DNA of 64,000 nucleotides, from the NCBI RefSeq assembly GCF_009193255.1, contig NZ_WACG01000001.1, positions 496,001 through 560,000 on the forward strand. Reading direction: 5' to 3'. Origin of the DNA: Arthrobacter koreensis (GTDB lineage Bacteria > Actinomycetota > Actinomycetes > Actinomycetales > Micrococcaceae). The notes beneath the pieces are model-generated. The model was given only the letters and a program-made list of their open reading frames with translations, was not told the origin of the DNA and searched no databases. Positions 19,662-28,109 of this stretch are shown one piece after another. The translations under genes and the position numbers were made by a program. Position 1 is the first letter of the stretch. Each line of letters begins with the position of its first letter.

Positions 19662-20228
19662 TTACTCTTCGGTGGCTGCTTCGGCGGCCGGTGCTTCTTC
19701 TGCGGCAGCCGGGGCTTCCTCCGCAGCGGGAGCAGCAGCGCCGCCTTCTTCTTCGAGCTTGATGCGCAGGGCATCGACAGAGCGGGCCAGCATGGACATC
19801 GGGGCCTTGAGGACACCGGCGACGCGGGCAAGCTGGAACTCGCGGGACTCGAGCGCAGCCAGGGCAGCAACACCGGAGGCGTCAAGGGCGTTGCCCTCGA
19901 AGATACCGGTCTTGATGATCAGCTGCGGGTTGGTCTTTGCAAAATCCGTCAGGCTCTTCGCAGCGGCAACTGCGTCACCCTTGATGAAGGCGATTGCAGT
20001 GGGGCCGGAGAGCTGGCCATCGAACGCGTCGATGCCGGCTTCCTTGGCTGCAATGCCCGTCAGGGTGTTCTTGACGACCGAGTACTTGGTGTCCTGGCCG
20101 AGCGAACGGCGCAGCTCCTTGAGCTGTGCAACGGTGAGCCCGCGGTATTCGGTTAGGACAGCGGCGGTTGAATCCTTGAAATCGTTGGTGATTTCTTCAA
20201 CTGCTGACACCTTGGTTGGCGTTGCCAT
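19662..20228 (-). CDS. rplJ: 50S ribosomal protein L10
   Basis: Stalk base protein L10, 188 aa from the ATG at 20228, which follows a strong GGAAGGAGG. The conserved RNA-binding core (TAAVLTEYRGLTVAQLKELR, about residues 20-39) is followed by an Ala/Glu-rich C-terminus of EEAPAAAE repeats that carries the L7/L12-binding tail. Upstream is an L10-type leader with its own terminator, indicating autogenous control by L10(L12)4. Confidence 0.96.
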   Translation of the reverse strand: MATPTKVSAVEEITNDFKDSTAAVLTEYRGLTVAQLKELRRSLGQDTKYSVVKNTLTGIAAKEAGIDAFDGQLSGPTAIAFIKGDAVAAAKSLTDFAKTNPQLIIKTGIFEGNALDASGVAALAALESREFQLARVAGVLKAPMSMLARSVDALRIKLEEEGGAAAPAAEEAPAAAEEAPAAEAATEE

Positions 20229-20276
20229 AACCCTCCTTCCGGGGAAAATAATGCCGGTGGATCGGGTCCCAAACAC

Positions 20277-20306
20277 AAAAAACGCCCCGGACAGATGCAC
20301 GGGGCG
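20277..20306 (-). terminator. attenuator terminator in the rplJ leader
   Basis: On the minus strand CGCCCCG pairs with CGGGGCG and is followed by six T. It sits about 50 nt before the rplJ ATG, inside the transcribed leader, so it is placed to abort transcription before rplJL rather than to end an upstream gene. It suggests transcription attenuation. Confidence 0.65.
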
Positions 20307-20310
20307 GCAC

Positions 20311-20475
20311 TCAACGGAATTTCTCCCGGAGTTCACTTCGTTCACCTGCGCAGGCCGCCCTTGGAAGGGACTTTCGGATGGTTCTCCAACCGGATTCCAC
20401 ACACGGAAACTGAAGGTTCAGCTTTGCTGTGGGATTGAAGGCACATCGACCGACGGTCTTTGGTAGTTCAAGAGT
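20311..20475 (-). ncRNA. L10-type leader of the rplJL operon
   Basis: The minus strand contains CCAAAGACCGTCGGTCG (20447-20463), followed by paired segments and a GCAGGTGAAC block. This resembles the L10-leader family, where the L10(L12)4 complex binds a kink-turn RNA upstream of rplJ. The conserved CCAAAGAC segment and position support the call; boundaries are approximate and no covariance search was run. Confidence 0.6.
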
Positions 20476-20506
20476 ACGGGAGATCCGGGCAGGGACCAAA
20501 TCCGGT

Positions 20507-21580
20507 TTAGCCCCGGGAAAGCGGCTTCTGCCACTCCCCCGCGTACCCGATGGCCCGGAATCCGAGCTGCTCGTTCACCGCGAGCATGTACCGGTTCTCC
20601 TCCGCGTTCCAGGTGTAGACCCGCTGCACCGCGGGGAAGAGCTGCCCCAGCCGCCGGAGGTTTCCGGCCTTCATCACCATTCCCAGCCGGTTACCTCTGT
20701 GGCCCTGCAGCACGAGCGTATCGTCCTGGTAGGCCACGGCCGGGTTGCCCCGGTTAACTTCCAGCACCGTATGGCCCGCGAGCTCGCCCGAGGTCCTGTG
20801 TCGTGCGGCGCACACGAGCACGTCATACCCCATCGCGTGGGCCTTGCCCTCGGCTTCGCGGACCCTCTCACCGTCCCAGGCTTCCGGAGCCAGGTCCAGC
20901 CCTCCCTGCGGAGCGTCGGTGCTCATTTTCTGCCTCAACCGGGCATAGGCATCCACCAGCTCAACGGGGCACGCGCCCTGCCAGAAGAGCAGTTCGTAGG
21001 CGGGACCCGGGACACTCTGCGGAGAACCTTCGGCGGCACCTTCCTCCTGCAGGTCAAGCCGGCTGATCCGCTCAACGAGTTCAAGGTTGAACCCGCGGGC
21101 CACAGCGAAGCAAGCCGCGGCATCCTGCGGGATGAACGACGCCGGCCCCTGGGCGGATGGGCCCTTGCTTCCACGCAGCGGATGATCGGTCTCGGCTATC
21201 AGCGCTCTCCGGCCGTCTGCGGCGGCCAGCTTCTCGGCAGCAGCACTAAGCGCCGTTCCGACGCCCCTTCGCCGCGAACGGGCATCCACCACAACGTTCA
21301 TCGTGCCCGTGTGCAGGTTGTCAGTCAGGGGAAAGCTCACCTGGGCCACGCCGAGGATCTGCTGTCCGGCCCCGGCACGGGCAACCAGCAGCTGACGCCG
21401 GCGGGTGGGTGTGCTCCGCAGCCTGGCGAGCTGCGCCTGGGGCGTCTCGAGAAAGTCGTCATTGCCCCACATCTCGCGCTGCTGGGCGTTGAAGACCCGG
21501 GCAGCAGCCAGGAAGTCTTCCGCATCCGGCGATTCCGTGCTCTGCGGCAGGACCAGGGGTTCAATGGACAAGTCGGTCAT
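20507..21580 (-). CDS. GNAT-family N-acetyltransferase (tandem domains)
   Basis: Protein of 357 aa from the ATG at 21580 with two GNAT-like halves. The N-terminal half has the acetyl-CoA loop RSRRRGVGTALSAAA; the C-terminal half has a degenerate loop QGHRGNRLGMVMKAGNL followed by NRYMLAVNEQLGFRA. Such tandem proteins acetylate small amines, but the substrate is unknown. It lies between rplA and rplJ and is transcribed with them; the terminator hairpin at 21641-21670 separates it from rplA. Confidence 0.85.
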   Translation of the reverse strand: MTDLSIEPLVLPQSTESPDAEDFLAAARVFNAQQREMWGNDDFLETPQAQLARLRSTPTRRRQLLVARAGAGQQILGVAQVSFPLTDNLHTGTMNVVVDARSRRRGVGTALSAAAEKLAAADGRRALIAETDHPLRGSKGPSAQGPASFIPQDAAACFAVARGFNLELVERISRLDLQEEGAAEGSPQSVPGPAYELLFWQGACPVELVDAYARLRQKMSTDAPQGGLDLAPEAWDGERVREAEGKAHAMGYDVLVCAARHRTSGELAGHTVLEVNRGNPAVAYQDDTLVLQGHRGNRLGMVMKAGNLRRLGQLFPAVQRVYTWNAEENRYMLAVNEQLGFRAIGYAGEWQKPLSRG

Positions 21581-21640
21581 GCTCCTCATCCTTCCGGAGA
21601 ACGCCTCCGGAACCAAAGCGTGTACCGCCCCGGAAACACA

Positions 21641-21670
21641 AAACGGCCGCAGCATGTGCTGCGGCCGTTT
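21641..21670 (-). terminator. terminator downstream of rplA
   Basis: AAACGGCCGCAGC and its complement form a 13-bp stem with a short ATGT loop about 35 nt beyond the rplA stop, ending in TTT on the minus strand. It closes the rplK-rplA unit. Confidence 0.8.
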
Positions 21671-21703
21671 GCGGGGAGGAATCCTCCCCAAGCGGTACGT
21701 CGA

Positions 21704-22411
21704 CTATGCGTCGGCGAGGACCTTGGTGACGTTCGGGTCCACGGCGATGCCGGGGCCGAAGGTGGTGGTCACGGTTGCCTTCTGGATGTAGCGGCCCTTG
21801 GCTGCGGACGGCTTCAGGCGAAGTACTTCTTCCAGGGCAGCGGCGTAGTTCTCGGCCAGCTTCTGGGCGTCGAAGGACGTCTTGCCAATGATGAAGTGCA
21901 GGTTGGAGTGCTTGTCGACGCGGAAGTCGATCTTGCCGCCCTTGATGTCGGAGACAGCCTTGGCGACGTTCGGGGTCACGGTGCCGGTCTTCGGGTTCGG
22001 CATGAGGTTACGCGGGCCGAGCACGCGGCCCAGGCGGCCAACCTTGCCCATGAGGTCCGGGGTAGCCACTGCGGCGTCGAAGTCGGTCCAGCCTGCTGCG
22101 ACCTTTTCGATCATGTCGTCGGAACCAACGAAGTCGGCGCCGGCAGCAATAGCTGCTTCGGCCTTCTCGCCGGTGGCGAAGACGAGGACGCGGGCGGTCT
22201 TGCCCGTGCCGTTGGGCAGGTTGACCGTGCCGCGGATCATCTGATCAGCCTTGCGGGGGTCAACGCCCAGGCGGAAAGCAACCTCAACGGTGGCGTCCGT
22301 CTTGGACGGGTTGGTTTCCTTGGCCAGTGCTACGGCTTCGGCCGGCGCGTACAGCTTGTCCGCGTCGATCTTTGCCACAGCGGCTTCATATGCTTTGCTG
22401 CGCTTTGCCAT
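21704..22411 (-). CDS. rplA: 50S ribosomal protein L1
   Basis: L1 stalk protein, 235 aa, typical length. Conserved segments include [20 protein letters not shown] in the middle and the [13 protein letters not shown] block. It binds 23S rRNA and, in many bacteria, represses its own rplK-rplA mRNA. It follows rplK after 134 nt and ends at the terminator at 21641-21670. Confidence 0.97.
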   Translation of the reverse strand: MAKRSKAYEAAVAKIDADKLYAPAEAVALAKETNPSKTDATVEVAFRLGVDPRKADQMIRGTVNLPNGTGKTARVLVFATGEKAEAAIAAGADFVGSDDMIEKVAAGWTDFDAAVATPDLMGKVGRLGRVLGPRNLMPNPKTGTVTPNVAKAVSDIKGGKIDFRVDKHSNLHFIIGKTSFDAQKLAENYAAALEEVLRLKPSAAKGRYIQKATVTTTFGPGIAVDPNVTKVLADA

Positions 22412-22545
22412 CTGCTTTTTCTCCTTGTGCAGTTGTGGTCTGTCGGACCGCGCTCGGCCCTGCCACGTGCCGGACGCCCGTTGCGGGCGGTTCGGCTGAA
22501 TGATTTTGGTTGTGCCCGGCCGTTCGGCCGTGCGGTGAGGCGTTA

Positions 22546-22977
22546 TTAGCCTTCGACGGTGATGCCCATGGAGCGGGCGGTGCCGGCGATGATCTTGGCG
22601 GCGGCCTGGACGTCGTTGGCGTTCAGGTCTTCCATCTTCTGCGTGGCGATCTCTTCGACCTGTGCCTGGGTCAGCTTCGCAACCTTGACGGTGTGCGGGG
22701 TGCCGGAACCCTTGGCTACGCCTGCAGCCTTCTTGATCAGTTCGGCTGCCGGAGGCGTCTTGGTGATGAAGGTGAAGGAACGGTCTTCGTAAACCGTGAT
22801 TTCAACCGGGATGACGTTTCCGCGCTGGGATTCCGTCGCAGCGTTGTACGCCTTGCAGAATTCCATGATGTTGACACCGTGCTGGCCAAGGGCGGGACCA
22901 ATCGGAGGAGCCGGGTTGGCGGCGCCTGCATTGATCTGCAGCTTGATAAGGCCGGTGACCTTTTTCTTGGGGGCCAT
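22546..22977 (-). CDS. rplK: 50S ribosomal protein L11
   Basis: L11 of the GTPase-associated centre, 143 aa. The N-terminal domain has [20 protein letters not shown], and the C-terminal RNA-binding domain has [20 protein letters not shown]. It lies between nusG and rplA in the standard order; a stem-loop occupies the nusG-rplK gap. Confidence 0.97.
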
Positions 22978-23059
22978 GAAAGGGTCCTTCTCTGAAATAA
23001 GTTCCCGAAGGACAGGAGCGTCCGTCCGGGTTGGTGGCCGCCGTGGCGCGGCGGCCGTA

Positions 23060-23096
23060 CGCTGCCGTGCAGGATAAAGCAGTCCTGCACGCAGCG
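23060..23096 (-). other. stem-loop between nusG and rplK
   Basis: A stem of 14 pairs with one bulged base (arms CGCTGC-GTGCAGGA and its complement) and an 8-base loop, starting about 8 nt beyond the nusG stop. No T-run follows, so it could be a processing or partial termination signal that sets the ratio of nusG to rplKA mRNA. Confidence 0.55.
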
Positions 23097-23103
23097 AAGT
23101 CTG

Positions 23104-23901
23104 TTACTGGATCTTGGTGACCTGTCCGAAGGAGAGCGTAACCGGGGTTTCGCGCTCGAAGATGGTCACCAGGACAACCAGCTGCTGGGATTCGGGCTTG
23201 ATCTCGGAGATCGTGGCCGGGAGGGTCTCGAACGGTCCCTCGTTGACGGTCACGGACTCGCCAACCTCGAAGTCCACGGCGATGGGTGCCTGGGCTGCCT
23301 TCGCCGGTGCACCGGATGCGGTGGTCTTCGGGGACACCACGGTGTGCTCAAGCATGGAGAAGACTTCGTCCAGGCTCAGCGGGACCGGATTGTGTGCGTT
23401 TCCGACGAATCCGGTCACACCGGGGGTGTGGCGGACAACGCCCCAGGACGCATCCGTGAGTTCCATGCGCACCAGCACGTAGCCGGGGATGCGGACGCGG
23501 TTCACGATCTTGCGGGTGGTGTTCTTGATCTCGACGACTTCTTCCATCGGAACCTCGATCTGGAAGATGTTCTCTTCCATGTCAAGGGTCTGGATGCGGG
23601 TCTCGAGGTTCGCCTTTACGCGGTTTTCGTAACCTGCGTAGGAGTGAATGACGTACCAGTCACCCTCCTGGCGGCGCAGCTTTGCCTTGAAGGCGGCAAC
23701 GGGGTCTTCTTCGGGCTCGGCTGCGGCAGGGGTTTCGTCGCCGGCCTCTGCTTCTTCGGCGGGAGCCTGGTCAGCATTCTCCGCGTCTTCGGCCGATGCG
23801 TCACCGGCATCCGCCGCAGCGGCTGCTTCGGTCACCTGATCCTCGGTATCCAGATCAGCGGTTTCGTCATTGATCTGTGATTCGAGTTCTTGCTCGGACA
23901 C
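23104..23901 (-). CDS. nusG: transcription termination/antitermination protein NusG
   Basis: NusG of 265 aa. The NGN domain (about residues 80-185; [20 protein letters not shown]) and a C-terminal KOW domain ([18 protein letters not shown]) are clear. The first 75 residues are an acidic, Ala-rich extension, common in actinobacterial NusG and absent from E. coli. It binds RNA polymerase and connects it with Rho or ribosomes. It lies directly behind secE in the conserved secE-nusG-rplK order. Confidence 0.96.
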   Translation of the reverse strand: MSEQELESQINDETADLDTEDQVTEAAAAADAGDASAEDAENADQAPAEEAEAGDETPAAAEPEEDPVAAFKAKLRRQEGDWYVIHSYAGYENRVKANLETRIQTLDMEENIFQIEVPMEEVVEIKNTTRKIVNRVRIPGYVLVRMELTDASWGVVRHTPGVTGFVGNAHNPVPLSLDEVFSMLEHTVVSPKTTASGAPAKAAQAPIAVDFEVGESVTVNEGPFETLPATISEIKPESQQLVVLVTIFERETPVTLSFGQVTKIQ

Positions 23902-23999
23902 GTAGGTTCCTGCTTTCTTCTTCAGCTCTATTGGTCTGTCACTAGCTCAGTTCTTCGAACGGACCTTCCCCGCGCGGCTGGCGGCAGAGAATTCGATGG

Positions 24000-24269
24000 C
24001 TAGCTTTCGCCGCCGCCCGAACCGAAGATCCACAGTGCGCCAGCACCAAAGACAAAGTCCAGAAGGGACACGATGATAATCATGACCACCACGAAGGCGA
24101 GAACCACGATGGTGAACCGAACCAGCTCCTTGCGGGTGGGGGTTACAACCTTCTTCAGTTCTGCAATAACCTGGCGCAGGAAGAGAGCAATGGCGCCGAA
24201 GAAGCCCCGCTTCTTCGCAGGCTTGCCGGAGGGGTGTCCCTTGGAGCTGCTGGCAGCTGTCTCGGTCAC
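24000..24269 (-). CDS. secE: preprotein translocase subunit SecE
   Basis: Single-span SecE of the SecYEG channel, 89 aa from the GTG at 24269. The conserved cytoplasmic amphipathic stretch FLRQVIAELKKVVTPTRKEL precedes one hydrophobic helix (FTIVVLAFVVVMIIIVSLLD). The GTG at 24281 and an out-of-frame ATG nearby are alternatives; GTG 24269 fits the family N-terminus best, although its ribosome site is weak. It sits between trnW and nusG as in most bacteria. Confidence 0.92.
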   Translation of the reverse strand: MTETAASSSKGHPSGKPAKKRGFFGAIALFLRQVIAELKKVVTPTRKELVRFTIVVLAFVVVMIIIVSLLDFVFGAGALWIFGSGGGES

Positions 24270-24371
24270 CTTTCGCCTCACTCATCTGTTCGGTTCACGG
24301 GTCCGCAGCCTCAGGCTGGGCACCGCTGCTTCATGAAGGACTGCTTTAGACGGCGAAACCGACGTCATGCG

Positions 24372-24444
24372 CAGGGCAGACAGGACTCGAACCTGCAACC
24401 TGCGGTTTTGGAGACCGCTGCGCTACCAATTGCGCCACTACCCT
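24372..24444 (-). tRNA. tRNA-Trp (anticodon CCA)
   Basis: Complete 73-nt cloverleaf on the minus strand: acceptor AGGGTAG paired with CTGCCCT (one G-T), D-arm, anticodon loop CTCCAAA, and GGTTCGAGTCC T-loop. The discriminator is G, no CCA is encoded. Placement before secE is the usual one. Confidence 0.96.
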
Positions 24445-24824
24445 TCGGGAGAGTTCTACTTTACCGGCACATCCCGCTCATAACCTAACCGGTCCGCGGG
24501 CATGCTCCAGCATCGAGAGAACAACACCGAGGAACAAGTCTACGCAATCTTTGCCCCCGAGTCGAACCGGACTCCCGGCACGTCCCAAACCCTGCATCCG
24601 GACGGCGGCAGCAGCGGGCTGCCGGGGAGGGATTCCGGGCACCGCGCCCGGCCACGGAACTGTAAAAGACTGCAATGTCTCCCCCGCACGCCTAAGCTTG
24701 GCTTGCATAAGGTAACGCCGTGCCCCTTCCCGGAGGACCCAGTCCTTCCGGGCGAAACCGCAGGCCACACGCACGTACAAACTCAATACAGCACGCATCC
24801 AGTACCAAACCAGACGGGAACGCC
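24445..24824. other. intergenic region between trnW and the aminotransferase gene
   Basis: About 380 bases between divergent genes. Short open frames exist on both strands but none has a ribosome site with a recognisable product. It presumably contains the trnW-secE-nusG and aminotransferase promoters; I see no strong box, repeat or hairpin. Confidence 0.5.
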
Positions 24825-26048
24825 ATGCCTTCCAACGGCCGAATCTCAGAGCGCATCGCCTCCATTGCGGAATCCGCCACCCTTGCAGTCGACGCGAAGG
24901 CCAAGGCCCTGAAGGCTGCCGGCCGCCCGGTCATCAGCTTCGGTGCCGGCGAGCCCGATTTTCCGACCCCCGGGTACATCGTCGACGCCGCCGTTGCAGC
25001 TGCGCAGGATCCCCGCTTCCACCGCTACTCCCCTGCCTCCGGCCTGCCGGAGCTGAAGAAGGCGATCGCGGATAAGACGCTGCGAGATTCGGGCTATTCG
25101 GTGGATCCGTCCCAGGTGCTGGTGACAAACGGCGGCAAGCAGGCCGTCTACGAGGCATTCGCCACCCTGCTCAACCCGGGCGACGAAGTGCTGGTCCCCA
25201 CTCCGTACTGGACCACGTACCCCGAGGCAATCCGCCTTGCCGGCGGCGTTCCCGTGGAGATCTTCGCGGGGCCGGAACAGGACTACCGCGTCACTGTCTC
25301 CCAGCTGGACGCTGCCCTGACGGAACGCACGAAGGTGCTGCTCTTTGTCTCCCCCTCCAATCCGACCGGCGCGGTGTACCCGTCCGACGACGTCGCCGAG
25401 ATTGGGATGTGGGCCGCGGACCACGGCCTGTTCGTGGTCACCGACGAGATCTACGAGCACCTCACCTACGGCGGCGTGCCCTTCACATCCATTGCCACCC
25501 GCTGCCCGGAACTGGGAGACAAGGTGGTCATCCTCAACGGCGTCGCCAAGACCTACGCCATGACCGGTTGGCGCGTTGGATGGATGATCGCCGCGCCTGA
25601 CATCATCAAGGCTGCGACCAACCTCCAGTCCCACCTCTCCTCCAACGTCTCCAACATCTCGCAGATGGCCGCGCTGGCCGCCGTCTCGGGTCCGCTCACC
25701 GCAGTCGACGAGATGAAGGTTTCCTTCGACCGCCGCCGGCGCGCCATGGTGGAGGCACTCAACTCAATCGACGGCGTCGTCTGCCCGATGCCCGAGGGCG
25801 CCTTCTACGCCTACCCCGATGTGCGGGGACTGCTGGGCCGCGAATTCCCCAACGCCGCGGGACCGGTCCGTCCGCAGACGTCCGCGGAGCTCGCCGCGTT
25901 GATCCTGGACGCGGTGGAAGTTGCCGTGGTTCCCGGCGAAGCGTTCGGCCCCTCCGGGTACCTGCGCCTGTCCTACGCCCTGGGCGACGAGGACCTGGCC
26001 ACCGGCATGGACCGGCTGAAGGATTTCCTGGGAAGGGCCAAGGCCTAG
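24825..26048 (+). CDS. aspC: PLP-dependent aspartate aminotransferase-type enzyme
   Basis: Class I aminotransferase of 407 aa from the ATG at 24825 (GGGAA upstream). PLP-binding Lys242 is in [13 protein letters not shown]; the SPSNPTG motif and the C-terminal Arg in GYLRLSYA bind cofactor and substrate carboxylate. Family members interconvert aspartate and glutamate with their 2-oxo acids, so amino-acid synthesis is its likely role. Its TAG stop shares a CTAG tetranucleotide with the stop of the convergent regulator gene. Confidence 0.9.
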   Translation: MPSNGRISERIASIAESATLAVDAKAKALKAAGRPVISFGAGEPDFPTPGYIVDAAVAAAQDPRFHRYSPASGLPELKKAIADKTLRDSGYSVDPSQVLVTNGGKQAVYEAFATLLNPGDEVLVPTPYWTTYPEAIRLAGGVPVEIFAGPEQDYRVTVSQLDAALTERTKVLLFVSPSNPTGAVYPSDDVAEIGMWAADHGLFVVTDEIYEHLTYGGVPFTSIATRCPELGDKVVILNGVAKTYAMTGWRVGWMIAAPDIIKAATNLQSHLSSNVSNISQMAALAAVSGPLTAVDEMKVSFDRRRRAMVEALNSIDGVVCPMPEGAFYAYPDVRGLLGREFPNAAGPVRPQTSAELAALILDAVEVAVVPGEAFGPSGYLRLSYALGDEDLATGMDRLKDFLGRAKA

Positions 26049-26704
26049 AGCAGCCTGCGGGCTGCAGCCCACCGGGTCAGTTCGTGCCTGGATGAGAGCT
26101 GCAGCTTCCGCAGGACTGCGGAGACGTGCGTCTCAACGGTCTTTACCGAAATGAACAGTTCCCGGGCCACCTCCTTGTAGCTGTAGCCGCGGGCAATCAG
26201 CCGCATGACCTCGCGTTCCCGGACCGAGAGACGGTCCAGTTCGTCATCCACACTGACGGTTGTGGACGCTCCGAAAGCGTCCAGGACGAAGCCGGCGAGG
26301 CGGGGTGAGAACACGGCGTCGCCGCCCGCCACCCGGACAACGGCGTCGGAAATCTCCGCACCGGAAATGGTCTTGGTGACGTAGCCCCGCGCTCCGGCGC
26401 GGATCACGGTGACAACGTCCTCTGCGGCGTCGGAAACACTCAGCGCCAGGAACCGGGTGGAGGCCAGGAGGTCCGCGCATCCAGCGATGACTTCCGCCCC
26501 TCCTCCCCCGGAGCCGCCCGGGAGGTGGACATCCAGCAGGACTACCTGGGGACTGGCGCTGCGGATGGCCGCGACTGCGCTTTCAACCGTGGCTGCCTCC
26601 GCCACGACGTTGATCCGCGCGTCGAGGTCCGCCTTGAGCCCGGACCGAAAAATGGCGTGGTCGTCCACCACCACTACGTCAATGGATTCTGCCGCCATGC
26701 TCAC
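26045..26704 (-). CDS. LuxR/NarL-family response regulator
   Basis: Two-component regulator of 219 aa. The receiver domain (about residues 8-125) has the acidic pair in VVVDDHAIF, phosphoacceptor Asp in [11 protein letters not shown] and the Lys in VTKTISG. A LuxR helix-turn-helix follows (about 155-215; [17 protein letters not shown]). The GTG start overlaps the kinase stop by 4 nt (GTGA), so both partners are translationally coupled. Convergent with aspC. Likely controls the divergent PspC genes. Confidence 0.92.
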   Translation of the reverse strand: MSMAAESIDVVVVDDHAIFRSGLKADLDARINVVAEAATVESAVAAIRSASPQVVLLDVHLPGGSGGGGAEVIAGCADLLASTRFLALSVSDAAEDVVTVIRAGARGYVTKTISGAEISDAVVRVAGGDAVFSPRLAGFVLDAFGASTTVSVDDELDRLSVREREVMRLIARGYSYKEVARELFISVKTVETHVSAVLRKLQLSSRHELTRWAAARRLL

Positions 26705-27975
26705 GTGTTCTCCGCTTCCTTCTGCTGTCCTGCCGGTGCGTCCGCTCCGGCCAGGGGCAATGCCAAATGTATCTCGGTGCCGGTCGGGCTGGTTCGGATC
26801 CGCGCGGTGCCGCCGTGGCGCTGCATGCGTCCGATGATTGATTCCCGCAGGCCCAGCCGGTCCTGCGGGATCGCATCCGGGTCAAAGCCAGCGCCGCGGT
26901 CACGGACGAACACCTCCGCGGCCTCGGGACCGCACTCCAGATAGAGGGAGATCTGGCCGCCGGCGTGCTGCGCCGCGTTGAACAGCGCAGCCCTGGCCGC
27001 CTGCACCAGCGCGGAACTCTGGACCGTGAGCTCCGCGGTTCCGACGGCGACGAAGTCCACCGGATGCCCGTAGGCGTCTTCAACCTCCGCGGCCACGCCC
27101 TTCAACGCGTCCGCCAGCGTCCCTGTGCCCTTCTCCGGGTCCGCGTAAAGCCATTGGCGCAGTTCACGTTCCTGGGCACGGGCCAGTTTGATGACCTCCG
27201 CCTCGGAGCCCGCGCGGTTCTGGATCATGGCCAGCGTCTGCAGCACCGAGTCATGGAGGTGGGCAGCAATCTCCGCGCGTTCGGTCTGCCGGATCCGGCC
27301 GGCGCGTTCAGCCTGGAACGCGCGCCACCAGCGGACCGCCCAGGGTGCCAGCACCAGCGCGATGCCCGCCAGGACCGCCAGCGAAGCCAGGGAAGCAGCC
27401 AGCAGCACGTCCCACGTGATGGATCCGGAGACGACCAGCAGGAAACCGGCAATGACCAGTACCAGGCCGGCAGCGAGCCGAAGCAGCCCCATTTTCCGGT
27501 CCGCTCCGGCACCGGCAACGAGTCCGGCTTTCCGGCTCGCGTCCAGCTGTGACCAGGCCAGGACGGCCCCGGCAGCGATCACGGCGAACGGGAAGATCAG
27601 CTGGAGGTTGATCTGCGCTCCGAGTGCCTGGGCCACCACCGTGGCAGCCAGGCCCAGCAGGGCGAGACCAATCAGGATCTCGCGGCTGCCGATCAAACCG
27701 GCAGCACCCGTCCGGGACTGCTGGCCCTGCTGCAGGTACCGGGCGAAGTTCTCAGCCACGCTGCGGGGATTCCTGTCCCCCGCCGCGGCCTGTTCCTCAG
27801 CGGTGGGCACCATGATCCACAGCCAGCCATAGAGAACGACGCCGGCACCTCCCACGAGCGCAAGCACCACCATGAGGAGGCGGACGGTCCCTGCGGGCAT
27901 GCCGAGGTGAACTGCCAGCCCGGAACAGACACCGGCAACCACCTTCTCGGGGGGGCGGAGCAGGGGAGGTCTCAT
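26701..27975 (-). CDS. sensor histidine kinase with N-terminal PspC domain
   Basis: Membrane histidine kinase of 424 aa. The first 60 residues form a PspC domain (VVAGVCSGLAVHLGMP and one membrane helix). Four further hydrophobic segments follow at about 95-215, then a HisKA_3 dimerisation helix with HLHDSVLQTLA and an ATPase domain (N box NAAQHA, G1 DRGAGF, G2 GLRES). The layout resembles PspC-fused kinases of actinobacterial envelope-stress systems. ATG at 27975; a TTG at 27987 is an alternative. Little leader seems available before the start. Confidence 0.9.
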   Translation of the reverse strand: MRPPLLRPPEKVVAGVCSGLAVHLGMPAGTVRLLMVVLALVGGAGVVLYGWLWIMVPTAEEQAAAGDRNPRSVAENFARYLQQGQQSRTGAAGLIGSREILIGLALLGLAATVVAQALGAQINLQLIFPFAVIAAGAVLAWSQLDASRKAGLVAGAGADRKMGLLRLAAGLVLVIAGFLLVVSGSITWDVLLAASLASLAVLAGIALVLAPWAVRWWRAFQAERAGRIRQTERAEIAAHLHDSVLQTLAMIQNRAGSEAEVIKLARAQERELRQWLYADPEKGTGTLADALKGVAAEVEDAYGHPVDFVAVGTAELTVQSSALVQAARAALFNAAQHAGGQISLYLECGPEAAEVFVRDRGAGFDPDAIPQDRLGLRESIIGRMQRHGGTARIRTSPTGTEIHLALPLAGADAPAGQQKEAENT

Positions 27976-28034
27976 GCTCCAATCCAAGCACGGCGACGGC
28001 CGGTCACCAGCACATATTTCCTTTCCGGCTCCCC

Positions 28035-28066
28035 GTTCAGGGGTACGTTCAGGGGCCGCTCAGGGG
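28035..28066 (+). repeat. three direct repeats GTTCAGGGG before the PspC-LiaF-like gene
   Basis: GTTCAGGGG at 28035 and 28047, and GCTCAGGGG at 28058, phased 12 and 11 nt apart, about one helical turn. They lie between the divergent kinase and PspC-protein genes. Helically phased repeats suit a dimeric response regulator, so this may be the operator of the adjacent LuxR-type regulator. Confidence 0.45.
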
Positions 28067-28109
28067 AAACCCGGATGTGCGGATGTTCCCTGGTTGGAAG
28101 ACTGGAAGC

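Noticed and set aside
20429-22549. 706-codon plus-strand frame
   Set aside because: Runs across the GNAT gene and rplA in antisense and through the L10 leader; no recognisable domain.
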